Shown here: in pieces, positions 8,144 to 16,077 of the stretch
How positions within the stretch are numbered: the stretch's first letter is position 1
How the letters are laid out: the number at the start of each line of letters is the position of its first letter
Assembly (NCBI GenBank): GCA_942491485.1
Contig: CALOAX010000012.1
Span: 194,939 to 258,938, forward strand
Source of the DNA: Desulfoluna sp942491485
Lineage (GTDB): Bacteria; Desulfobacterota; Desulfobacteria; Desulfobacterales; Desulfolunaceae
DNA length: 64,000 nucleotides
Reading direction: 5' to 3'
Notes under the pieces: model-generated
Database searches by the model: none
The model's input: only the letters and a program-made list of their open reading frames with translations
Told to the model about the DNA's origin: nothing
Made by a program: the position numbers and the translations under genes

Positions 8144-8512
8144 TTATTCTTCAGATTCGATGCGGAAGATGCCGTCGATATTCAATGGGCTTTTATTCCT
8201 CTCGGTTCGGACAATGAGTTTTTTCCACATGAGATCGAACTTGGGATCTGTTTTGCGTGCATCCCGAACCCGCCCCATTATGCCGTGCAACTGCCGAAAA
8301 GAGCCATTCATCGCAAGAAAAGTGAACACGGGCCAGATTATCGCGCAGAAAAATGCAATGGCCACGGCATGACCAAGGTAGTCCATCAGCCAAATATCAT
8401 CAGAGACATGTTCTTTGAGATACAGTCCGCCAAGCGTAACAAACCCAAAGTTGGCAACCCCAGCAACGCAAGCCCCTGTAATCATGAAAATGGTGATGAC
8501 GATGTTTTTCAT
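8144..8512 (-). CDS. Small membrane protein of unknown function
   Basis: The product has 122 residues. A hydrophobic N-terminal stretch (residues 4-32) and another around 45-68 predict two or three membrane helices, followed by a basic cytoplasmic-type tail with the segment KFDLMWKKLIVRTERNKSP. I recognise no family. It lies 34 bases upstream of the 111-residue hypothetical gene and about 70 bases downstream of another membrane-protein gene on the same strand, so co-transcription is plausible. Confidence 0.5.
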   Translation of the reverse strand: MKNIVITIFMITGACVAGVANFGFVTLGGLYLKEHVSDDIWLMDYLGHAVAIAFFCAIIWPVFTFLAMNGSFRQLHGIMGRVRDARKTDPKFDLMWKKLIVRTERNKSPLNIDGIFRIESEE

Positions 8513-8584
8513 AAGGTTCCCTCAGTCGTTGAGTCGTACCTGTTGTGCGGGAACGCTGCGGCGCAGCAGAAAGGGGCCATACGA

Positions 8585-9061
8585 TCATGTGTCATGGGAC
8601 TTGGTGCCATCACCGTTCAAGCCATGGGATAATGTCCCAATCCCGTACAACACACCGATGATTAGCGAGAACACAGATGATACAAAGACAAACCCGATCC
8701 GTGTGTTCATGTCAGACAAATAGGGTTGCTCGACAAAAAGAATCAGGGGAATAGTACCGACCCCCCTTGTTAAATACACACAGGATATCAGGATGAGGGC
8801 ACCCGTCGTGAACGGAAGCCGCCGGATAAGCCCGGCCCCGGAAAACGCATACAAACCGAAAAGCAGGAAGATCACAATAACTGCCGTTGTAAACATGATG
8901 GGAAACCATGGCCCGGCTTCAGCCATGACGGCCATTGGCTCCCCCGGCACCATGAGCCGATACCAGTCCCCGCCCCCAATGGTAACGGCAGCATGCAGCA
9001 ATGCGATGCAGACACTGCAACACCCTGCGACAACGAGACATGTATTACCGGGGTTTCTCAT
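8585..9061 (-). CDS. Four-helix membrane protein of unknown function
   Basis: The product has 158 residues with four hydrophobic segments at about 7-28, 52-75, 82-105 and 122-145, separated by short loops. The second half contains GVGTIPLILF and the tail is polar. No catalytic or metal-binding motif is evident. The layout recalls small uncharacterised inner-membrane proteins, but I cannot name a family. It is the first of three small minus-strand genes running toward the miniature element at 7.7 kb. Confidence 0.55.
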   Translation of the reverse strand: MRNPGNTCLVVAGCCSVCIALLHAAVTIGGGDWYRLMVPGEPMAVMAEAGPWFPIMFTTAVIVIFLLFGLYAFSGAGLIRRLPFTTGALILISCVYLTRGVGTIPLILFVEQPYLSDMNTRIGFVFVSSVFSLIIGVLYGIGTLSHGLNGDGTKSHDT

Positions 9062-9147
9062 AGCTGCCTATAGGAGACGGCAGCAACCAGAAATTGTTTG
9101 AAACTGTAGCGCCCTTGGCTTCATGTAGAAAGTTAAACACCCGTCAT

Positions 9148-9212
9148 CGTCTTACACGGGCGAAGCCCATAAGCAAATGTAAAGGGCCGAAGGCCCGGAG
9201 CATTTGCAATCC
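9148..9212. repeat. Partial mosaic intergenic repeat
   Basis: It contains the ACACGGGCGAAGCCCAT hairpin module, then GCAAATGT, AGGGCCGAAGGCCC and GGAGCATTTGCAA, the same module order as in the copies near 56.0 and 27.0 kb. It fills the gap between the TPM pair and the membrane-protein gene. Confidence 0.6.
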
Positions 9213-9221
9213 CTCACCTTG

Positions 9222-9902
9222 TTAATCGATGAGGTGAAGGGTGTCCACCAGCTCGTTTACATCGCCTGGCTGGATGGGGAAATGGGGGGCCAGAAGTTCT
9301 CCACATTGCTGGATGCCGCGTCGCATGCCCTCTTCCGGTTTGCCGTCTTTAAAACCGAGGATAATGGTGTCACATAGTGCCTGCCAGTCGTCCTGTGACA
9401 GTTTGGCGTTGATGGTGTCGTCGCCTACGACGTGCACCATGTGCTCGTAGAGTGAGACATAGATCAGGATCCCAGTGGCGTTTTCCGTTTTTCTGATCTT
9501 CAGCCTTTGAAACATCTCCCGGGCGCTGCTCTCCACCTCTTCCTGCATCTCCCGCTTGGCGATGAGGGGGAGCCTCAGTACCGGGACGTGGCTGGCCAGG
9601 GCCATGCCGATAAAACAGGTGGCGACAAGGATCACCAGCACCACAGGGAGATTAAGCCGGAGCATCGGACTGCCGCCCCATGCATCCGCTGTGGAAGCGA
9701 CGCCCTGAAACCAGACCCAGGCACCCCCAAGGACCAGCAGAGAGAGCAAAAACCCGAACATATCTTCCGCCCGGTCGTATCGTCCCGAGGCTGTGGCCAC
9801 CACCGGCACCACCTCGGCAGATGTCTTTTTCTCCACCTCGGCGATGGCCGCTTCGATATTGAGAATCTCTTCTTCAGTAAACAGTTTGGTTGCTTTTTTC
9901 AT
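9222..9902 (-). CDS. TPM-domain membrane protein (second of a pair)
   Basis: The product has 226 residues. The N-terminal half begins with the TPM pattern (FTEEEILNIEAAIAEVEKKTSAEVVPVV), two membrane helices follow at about 52-75 and 85-108, and a second TPM-like portion (residues about 125-205) includes TGILIYVSLYEHMVHVVGDDTI. TPM domains occur in the YgcG family, of uncertain biochemical role. I chose ATG at 9902 because GGTGA lies just upstream; an in-frame ATG at 9914 would add four residues. The start overlaps the end of the upstream TPM gene, indicating translational coupling. Confidence 0.7.
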   Translation of the reverse strand: MKKATKLFTEEEILNIEAAIAEVEKKTSAEVVPVVATASGRYDRAEDMFGFLLSLLVLGGAWVWFQGVASTADAWGGSPMLRLNLPVVLVILVATCFIGMALASHVPVLRLPLIAKREMQEEVESSAREMFQRLKIRKTENATGILIYVSLYEHMVHVVGDDTINAKLSQDDWQALCDTIILGFKDGKPEEGMRRGIQQCGELLAPHFPIQPGDVNELVDTLHLID

Positions 9903-9907
9903 AATGG

Positions 9908-10654
9908 TCACCATGATCCCGTTGCACCGCCACCACCGGAGGAACCGCCTCCGAACCCCCCGCCGCTGCCTGAGCTGGAGAGCATGGCTCTGATGATGAA
10001 AAATAGAATAACACCAAGAACGCCAAGAAGGGCCCAGGCCCATCCCTTTCGACCCGACCTGAACAGATTGATGATCATGACGACGATAAGGATAAGGCCG
10101 CCCACAAACGCGGGCACAACCCACCAGGGGGCTTTTCGTTCAGGCAGAGCGAGTCCGCGTGCCATGGCATCGAGTCCGCGTACGCCGTCAGCAATTCCGG
10201 TTGCGAAGTCCCCACGCTTGAATGCAGGAACGATGAGTTCGCCCATGACCTGTTGGGCCTGATAGTCGTAATCATGGCCCCAGCCCGCTCCCAGCTCGAT
10301 TCGCGCCTTGCGATCTCCGCTGGAGATAAGCAGCAGAACGCCATAGTTGCGATCCTGCCATCCGATGCCCCAGTGATCAAAGAGTTCGGTGGCATACTGC
10401 TCAATGCTCATCGTAACGGCATCGTAAGCCGCCAGTGACGAAATGGTAACCACGTAAACGGGAATGCTCTCTTCCGTGAGAAGAGCCGACGCCGTTTCAT
10501 CGATGCGATTTCCCGTCTCCACATCAATCAGCCCCGCCTCGTCCACATAGTAATGTTCCGAAGGCGGTTTGTCCGGAAAAATGACAGCAAGAGCCAAGGC
10601 CGGCACCATCAGCGCCAGGATTGACACCCATGTGATGAGTCCTTTTTTGTTCAT
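9908..10654 (-). CDS. YgcG/TPM-domain exported protein
   Basis: The product has 248 residues: signal peptide 1-23, TPM domain about 38-165 (YVDEAGLIDVETGNRIDE, then YGVLLLISSGDRKARIELG), two membrane segments near 177-195 and 203-220, and a glycine-serine tail ending GGATGSW. This is the usual YgcG layout, where the TPM domain is periplasmic. LemA, the usual partner, is not beside it; instead a second TPM protein overlaps its 3' end. Function is thought to relate to envelope or photosystem quality control in some lineages; nothing here pins it down. Confidence 0.75.
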   Translation of the reverse strand: MNKKGLITWVSILALMVPALALAVIFPDKPPSEHYYVDEAGLIDVETGNRIDETASALLTEESIPVYVVTISSLAAYDAVTMSIEQYATELFDHWGIGWQDRNYGVLLLISSGDRKARIELGAGWGHDYDYQAQQVMGELIVPAFKRGDFATGIADGVRGLDAMARGLALPERKAPWWVVPAFVGGLILIVVMIINLFRSGRKGWAWALLGVLGVILFFIIRAMLSSSGSGGGFGGGSSGGGGATGSW

Positions 10655-10673
10655 GGCATGTTTTTCCTTATGT

Positions 10674-11432
10674 TCATTTTGTCAATGTCTCGTGTTCTGC
10701 AGCCATCTGTATGGTTCGTTTCACCATTCGGTCTATCGTTCCATCGGATCGTAACTGTTCCAGTTTGGTATTAATGAGGGGCAGATACGTTAAGAATGAT
10801 GATTTTTTGGAGATTCCAAAATGAAGGCTCCTGGATGCGACAGGTTTCGGCAGCATCTCTATCTTCCCTGAATAGCCGAGTTTTTTTGCTTCAATAAGAA
10901 AACCATGCTGAGCAGCAACCGCATAGTCGGCACGTTTGGCAGCCAGCATTTTCAATAACTGCTCATAAGTGGCAACCTTCGATATATTCAAATTTATCTC
11001 AAATGCTTTAAATTCCGTAGATATGCTGTCTCTTCGCACCATCACGCCCCTCTTTCCCTTTAAATCATCAAGAGTAGTAAATGGAAAGACTTTTCCAAAG
11101 GGAACAAAGATGGAGGCCGGCACGTCAGCATAGGGTGCAGAAAATTCGATATAACGGGCGCGTTCAGGTGTATAGAAGATGACAGGAATCATATCTATTT
11201 CGCCGGATTTCATTCGTGAAATAGCCCTTGCCCACGGGAGAATTTCCGGCGCAACGATTACATCAACCCCTTCAAATATCTCATTTAACAGATCTATAAT
11301 GGGGCCGGTGACTGTGTCGCCTCGCTTTTGGACCCATATGGATTGTGGAAATGAGATCTTCAATGTATCGGCTGAGCACATTGACATGGTGCAGAGATAC
11401 ACCATTGTGGCATACAAGATCTTTTTGATCAT
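10674..11432 (-). CDS. Periplasmic solute-binding protein, family 3-like
   Basis: The product has 252 residues. A signal peptide covers residues 1-22 (cleavage near CSADT). The body follows the extracellular solute-binding family 3 pattern: RGDTVTGPIIDLLNEIF near the N-terminus, then EIDMIPVIFYTPERARYIEFSAPY split around the hinge, and KRADYAVAAQHGFLIEA. I chose ATG at 11432 because GGAGG lies nine bases upstream and a signal peptide follows at once. No permease or ATPase gene is adjacent, so it may be an orphan receptor. The ligand is unknown, though the family usually binds polar amino acids. Confidence 0.75.
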   Translation of the reverse strand: MIKKILYATMVYLCTMSMCSADTLKISFPQSIWVQKRGDTVTGPIIDLLNEIFEGVDVIVAPEILPWARAISRMKSGEIDMIPVIFYTPERARYIEFSAPYADVPASIFVPFGKVFPFTTLDDLKGKRGVMVRRDSISTEFKAFEINLNISKVATYEQLLKMLAAKRADYAVAAQHGFLIEAKKLGYSGKIEMLPKPVASRSLHFGISKKSSFLTYLPLINTKLEQLRSDGTIDRMVKRTIQMAAEHETLTK

Positions 11433-11619
11433 ACCTTCCGTCCTCCGGCTGGGGTAAGAATGGAAGTTGTCATCGTGTGGAAGCGTGTTAAAAGAACGCC
11501 GGGCATCGCCTCTTTTCCGATATTCCTCTAACATTATTTGTTATTCTGACATCTGCCAAGAAGAAAGAGACCTGACAGCGGATTTAAGGGGGATGCTCCT
11601 CAGTGTAACCATTCAGGCC

Positions 11620-11821
11620 GCCTCCGTTGGGCCGCTTTTAGAAATGAGCCCTGAAAACGTTCCGATTGTGGTGCTCTACTCCCTTAGCCCCTGCCGCGAT
11701 AAAAGAAAAGGGGCCCAAACGCCATGGATTGCGAACATCGATGATGCCATTGAAACAGCGCTTAAAACCTGTTTGTCAAAACCAGCTCATAAATACAGGA
11801 AAACGTTTGGCTGCCGGAGGC
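11620..11821. repeat. Mosaic intergenic repeat, long form
   Basis: About 200 bases bounded by GCCTCCGTTGG and CTGCCGGAGGC, sharing ATGAGCCCTGAAAACGTTCC and the AAACCTGTTTGTCAAA block with the copies at 14.3 and 15.8 kb. It occupies most of the 450-base gap between the caspase gene and the binding-protein gene. No coding frame in it is convincing. Confidence 0.6.
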
Positions 11822-11886
11822 AACCTTGATCTGAATGGTTACTCATCGGTTGTCTTTTTTATTATTGAAACGCGATCCTGTGGTAT

Positions 11887-14124
11887 TCAGGGATTCCTGA
11901 CTAGCCGGAACCCATCATACAAAAAACCCCTTTCAGGGTTGCCGTAGTCACGGACTTCGGCCGTGCAGCTTGATTCAGACGAGCCTGCGTCGCCCCCCCG
12001 CTGGATGCGGTGTATACCGGTTGGCGGACCGGAAGGGTCGGTGAGGTGTTCTTTGGGGTAGTCATCTTTCCAGTCTTCACACCACTCCTGAACATTCCCA
12101 TGCATATCGTAGAGGCCCCACGTGTTGGGTTTTTTCTTTGCGACAGGCTGCGTCCCCACGACCCACAGATCGCTACCCTTGTACCATGCCACATCGGCAA
12201 GGGTGGCACCCTTTGCATACGGTGAGCTGCTGTTCGCCCGGCAGGCATACTCCCACTCCGCTTCGGTGGGGAGCCGGTACTTGTCTGTGCCCTCTTTCCG
12301 GTTCAGCCGCTTGATAAACTCTTTGGCATCATTCCATGATACGGTCTCCACAGGGCACTCATCACCACACTCCACGTTGTGGGACGGATTCGTTCGCATT
12401 ACGTCCTTCCACTGCCCTTGGGTCACTTCCGTTGTCTGCATGTAAAAGCCCCGGGTCAGGGTGACGTTGTGAACCGGTTTAGTGTAATCGGATTTTTTAG
12501 ACCCCATTTTAAAGGTACCTGGATTGATATAGACAAATGTCATCCCGATGGAGTTCTCGAATCCCCGATCAAGATCAACGTAAACCCGATTGGTTCGTCC
12601 GGCTTTCATGTGGATTGAGACACGCTTTGAATAATGCCCCTCTGCGGAAACGGTCACTTCATAGTCTCCCGGATCCAGCTCTATTCCTTCAACGTAATCC
12701 CGGTCCATCATCTCAAACGCGACACCGGCATTCCTCGGGCTCGCACTGATTTTTAATGTTCCGGGACTTGCCAGGGTTTTGACATCCCCCTTTTTCACCC
12801 CTTCTGCCCGTACGGGGTATTTCTTGACCAGAAATTGCCAGGCGCTGTCTGCCATATCCAGGCCATAGTCGGAGGAGACGATTTCATTGTAATCCCGGAT
12901 GTCGCTTTGCAACTCGGCACGCTCTTTTTCTGCTGCCTGTCTTCTCAGGCGGATGATCTCGGCCTGACGCGTGGCGGTTTCTGCGGCTTTCTTCTGTTTC
13001 AAGGCGTCCAGCTTTGTTTGTTGCTCCTCTTTTTGCCGAACCATTGTCAGCATGGCCTTGAGGCTGTCATCTTCCTTTTCTGACGTGGTTCCCAACCGTT
13101 TATTCATGGCGGCAATCTGTGTATCAAGCGCTGCAATCTCATCTTTGCGTTGTGCGATCTCGGCCTTCTCACGGGTTGTTGCGAGGATTTCCTCCTGTTC
13201 AAGTTTTCTTAACCGCTCCAGCTCCTTTGCTTTCTCGGCTGCGACCGAAGAGAGATCCTTAAGCTGGGTGTCTTGCCTGAGGAAAAAAACAAACTCTCCC
13301 CCCTGCTGGCCGCCTGCGCCCGTGAGCGTACCAAACGTGGGGAACTGCTCGGCATTTTCAGCCACACCGGCTTTGATATCGGGGAAAAGGACAGACGGGG
13401 TGATAAAGGGGTCGGAGTTTTCCTTCAGGGTTTTGATAAAAAAATGAGAAAACACGCTGTTGTTGCCAAAACCGGCATCACTGACAGGCTCGAGGCCACC
13501 GGATGCGATGGCCTGCCGTGACGTGAGCTTGTATGCCTTTTTTATCACCGCAGGCGTAACGGCAGGAAGTTTCCCCCGCTTGCCCCTGAAAAAATCGCCG
13601 GAAAAACACGAATCAGACACCAGGAGAATATGCTTTGCTTTGATGGCGTCGACGGCCAGGTATTGCTTGATCTCATGGTTGGAGATCCAGGAGGCGGAGT
13701 TATCCATGTCACTGTTAACAGGGATCCAGCTGCCCGCCTTTGTAATGGAATCGATGTGCCCATGACCGGCATAAAAAATAACCAGGGAATCGTTCGCTTG
13801 GATATTTTTGGCCAGGTACCTTAGGTTGCCGATGATATTTTGCCTTGTGGCCTCGTTATCATACAACTCGATGACATGTTCCTGATCGTATCGGTACCGC
13901 TCAAGAAGAACGTTTTTGAGAGACGTCGCATCGTTGACAGCGGTTTGAAGCTTCGGCCAGGTGCCGTAGTCGTTGATGCCGATGACAAACAGCCAGTTGG
14001 CTCCGGTGACCGTGTCACCCGAAGGGGACAGGTAGGTGGGTTTCAGGCCCCGTGATGCCTGAGAGGAAAACGGGAGTATCAGAGCTACGGCAACGAACAG
14101 GACGATGGACTTGATGACCTTCAT
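11887..14124 (-). CDS. Secreted caspase-family (C14) protein with SUMF1/FGE-like C-terminal domain
   Basis: The product has 745 residues. Signal peptide 1-23. Residues about 42-285 form a caspase-like fold with the catalytic dyad His121 (FYAGHGH) and Cys173 (VSDSCFSGD). Residues about 290-410 are charged and helical, likely a coiled coil. Residues about 440-525 look like a PEGA-type surface module (SVSAEGHYSKRVSI-like). Residues about 528-745 are a SUMF1/formylglycine-generating-enzyme-like domain (GTFKMGS, RLPTEAEWEYACRA, GNVQEWCEDW, GFRLVRNP). Caspase-SUMF1 fusions are known in bacteria, but their targets are mostly unknown. Both active-site residues are intact. It stands alone, flanked by dispersed repeats. 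Confidence 0.85.
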   Translation of the reverse strand: MKVIKSIVLFVAVALILPFSSQASRGLKPTYLSPSGDTVTGANWLFVIGINDYGTWPKLQTAVNDATSLKNVLLERYRYDQEHVIELYDNEATRQNIIGNLRYLAKNIQANDSLVIFYAGHGHIDSITKAGSWIPVNSDMDNSASWISNHEIKQYLAVDAIKAKHILLVSDSCFSGDFFRGKRGKLPAVTPAVIKKAYKLTSRQAIASGGLEPVSDAGFGNNSVFSHFFIKTLKENSDPFITPSVLFPDIKAGVAENAEQFPTFGTLTGAGGQQGGEFVFFLRQDTQLKDLSSVAAEKAKELERLRKLEQEEILATTREKAEIAQRKDEIAALDTQIAAMNKRLGTTSEKEDDSLKAMLTMVRQKEEQQTKLDALKQKKAAETATRQAEIIRLRRQAAEKERAELQSDIRDYNEIVSSDYGLDMADSAWQFLVKKYPVRAEGVKKGDVKTLASPGTLKISASPRNAGVAFEMMDRDYVEGIELDPGDYEVTVSAEGHYSKRVSIHMKAGRTNRVYVDLDRGFENSIGMTFVYINPGTFKMGSKKSDYTKPVHNVTLTRGFYMQTTEVTQGQWKDVMRTNPSHNVECGDECPVETVSWNDAKEFIKRLNRKEGTDKYRLPTEAEWEYACRANSSSPYAKGATLADVAWYKGSDLWVVGTQPVAKKKPNTWGLYDMHGNVQEWCEDWKDDYPKEHLTDPSGPPTGIHRIQRGGDAGSSESSCTAEVRDYGNPERGFLYDGFRLVRNP

Positions 14125-14284
14125 CTGGACCTCAAAACAAAGAGTTGAATGACAGGGGTCGTATTACCCAGAATCAGGAATATAAGCGAAATTGTTTATT
14201 TAATCTATGAAACAGTTCACAGTCACCACAGCGTGAGTGATCGTTACAGGGCTTTTCCATATCTTTTGTGTAGGCATTTAATCT

Positions 14285-14477
14285 GCCTCCGGCGGGTCGT
14301 TTTTTGAAAACACTCCGCAAAAACGTTCCGGTTGCATTCCCTTTTGCCGCTCAGCACGCCAAATCCAATCGGTAAACCAACGCCTTAGAATGAATCAAAA
14401 TCAACCTCAACATCTGTTTATCACACCCAGCACTTAGATCAGGCAAAAGTTTGGCCCCCGGCAGGGCCGCCGGAGGC
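14285..14477. repeat. Mosaic intergenic repeat between caspase gene and hypA
   Basis: It starts GCCTCCGGCGG and ends CGCCGGAGGC, about 193 bases, with AACGTTCCGG and AAAGTTTGGCCCCCGGCAGGG modules inside. The terminal GGAGGC lies on the plus strand just beyond the 3' end of hypA. Confidence 0.65.
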
Positions 14478-14507
14478 GACGTTGAGCTGAATAGATACAA
14501 AAAAATC

Positions 14508-14849
14508 TCAACAGGCGACAATCTCCTTGATCATAAACTCATTGCCGCTGATCATCTCCACCTTTTCACCGTTGCAGTGGGGGCAGACGCTCTTATGTTT
14601 CAGGGCATTGAAGACCTTTTCACATGCCCTGCACCGTGCGTTGGCCGGAAGGACTTCAATTTTCAGTGTGGTCTCCTCAAGCAGGGTGTCCTTGACCGCC
14701 ATGGGATAGCAATCCTCTACAAAGCGGGGAATCACCGATGCCAGTGCGCCAATTTGAAGGACCAGGGTCTCAATGTTGGTCACACCGTTTTTCTTTGCGA
14801 AATCTTCGACATTTTTCACAACCTTGATGACGACGCCTAATTCATGCAC
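14508..14849 (-). CDS. hypA: Hydrogenase nickel incorporation protein HypA
   Basis: The product has 113 residues, the usual HypA length. HypA delivers nickel to [NiFe]-hydrogenase large subunits together with HypB. With GTG at 14849 as the start, the protein begins Met-His-Glu-Leu-Gly, as required because the N-terminal Met-His-Glu binds nickel. AGGTGA lies about seven bases upstream and supports this start; a GTG three codons earlier would put residues before the histidine. The C-terminal zinc site is C-x2-C (CRAC) and C-x2-C (CPHC) at about 73-92. hypB lies upstream on the same strand, with a repeat between. No hydrogenase structural gene is in the window. Confidence 0.9.
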   Translation of the reverse strand: MHELGVVIKVVKNVEDFAKKNGVTNIETLVLQIGALASVIPRFVEDCYPMAVKDTLLEETTLKIEVLPANARCRACEKVFNALKHKSVCPHCNGEKVEMISGNEFMIKEIVAC

Positions 14850-14900
14850 CAGACTCACCTATCCAGAATTCTTCATAAAAAATGGTAACGATTCAGCTAT

Positions 14901-15003
14901 GCCTCCGGCGGGGCGCTTTTTGACATGAACCCCAATAACATTCCGGGTCCATGAACGAATTCCGAGCCCTGCTTTCAAGGTGGCTCACCTTGCCGCCGGA
15001 GGC
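14901..15003. repeat. Short mosaic repeat between hypB and hypA
   Basis: The 103-base element starts GCCTCCGGCGG and ends CCGCCGGAGGC, perfect inverted ends, and contains the AAGGTGGCTCACCTT palindrome. It splits two genes that are normally adjacent, so it probably inserted into an existing hypBA operon. Confidence 0.75.
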
Positions 15004-15022
15004 TGCGACCGCAGATTTCACA

Positions 15023-15691
15023 TCAGCTATTCCAAGCCTTTACTTCGCCTCGGAGCCAGTCCGCCCACTCATCAATCCCCTCCCCTGTCTTTGCAGAGAT
15101 GGGAATCACCTTAATCTTGGGGTTGAGTTTTGTGACCCGTTCTTTCACCGCTTCAAGGTCAAAATTAAAGAAATCCATGGCATCAATTTTGTTTACCAGA
15201 AGAACATCCACAATGGAGAACATGAGGGGATACTTTAACGGCTTGTCATCCCCCTCGGGGACGCTCAGGATCATGGCGTTTTTTGATGCCCCGGTATCAA
15301 ACTCTGCTGGGCAGACCAGGTTTCCCACATTTTCCAAAATGGCAAGATCGATGCCCTGGGTGCCCAGGCCCTCGAGGCCTTGCCTGGTCATCTCTGCGTC
15401 AAGGTGGCACATGCCCCCCGTGTGAAGCTGAATAACTTTGGCGCCTGTTTCAAAGATGGTCCTGGCGTCCACATCCGAATCGATGTCGGCCTCCATGATG
15501 CCGATGGACATGTCGTCTTTCAAGGCTGCAATGGTCTGAACCAGTGTCGTTGTTTTGCCCGAGCCGGGTGACGACATAAGGTTCAGCAAAAATGTCTTCT
15601 CGGTTTTCAAATCGCCCCTCAAAAGGTCAGCCTGGCGGTCATTGTCTTCGAAAACACTCTCTTTGATTTCAAGAATTTTATAGGAGTCCAT
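15023..15691 (-). CDS. hypB: Hydrogenase nickel incorporation GTPase HypB
   Basis: The product has 222 residues. HypB is a GTPase of the SIMIBI class that drives nickel insertion with HypA. Walker A is SSPGSGKTTT (40-49), followed by IMEADIDSDVDA and the HTGGMCHLDA metal-site segment (Cys and His ligands), LAILENVGNLVCP, and NKIDAMDF as the guanine-specificity motif. It lacks the N-terminal cysteine or histidine-rich extension of some HypB proteins. The region upstream is a dispersed repeat, so the promoter cannot be defined. hypA follows about 170 bases downstream. Confidence 0.92.
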   Translation of the reverse strand: MDSYKILEIKESVFEDNDRQADLLRGDLKTEKTFLLNLMSSPGSGKTTTLVQTIAALKDDMSIGIMEADIDSDVDARTIFETGAKVIQLHTGGMCHLDAEMTRQGLEGLGTQGIDLAILENVGNLVCPAEFDTGASKNAMILSVPEGDDKPLKYPLMFSIVDVLLVNKIDAMDFFNFDLEAVKERVTKLNPKIKVIPISAKTGEGIDEWADWLRGEVKAWNS

Positions 15692-15724
15692 ATCTGTTCA
15701 ACCTCGCTTGTATCTATTCAATTC

Positions 15725-16050
15725 GCCTCCGGCGGCAAGGAGAGCCACCTTGAAAGCAGGTAGCGGATGCGCTTTGTCCCTCGTTCCTCGGGGCAAATCA
15801 CACCCGCCTTTAAAACAAAATCTGGTAATTATTCAGCTAAGCCTCCGGTGGGTCGCCTTTTGAAATGAGCCCCGAAAACTTTCCGGTTGCCGCCTCTCTC
15901 TCTCAGCCCTGCGGGCTGAAAGAAAAGAGGCGGCAGACTCGTTAAACCAGAACCATATATCTTGCCGACATCGGTGAAGCAGATGACAGCTTTTAAGACC
16001 TGTTTATCAAACTTTTCAAAAGTTTGCCCCCCGGCAGGGCCGCCGGAGTC
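15725..16050. repeat. Two adjoining mosaic repeats
   Basis: One copy starts GCCTCCGGCGG at 15725 and carries AGCCACCTTGAAAGC and CTCGTTCCTCGGGGC modules. A second starts GCCTCCGGTGG at 15841 and ends in GGCAGGGCCGCCGGAG. The second includes the CAAACTTTTCAAAAGTTTG hairpin. The 386-base gap between hypB and the oxidoreductase gene is almost entirely these repeats. Confidence 0.65.
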
Positions 16051-16077
16051 CATGTTACCCTCACTTTTACATTCCCA

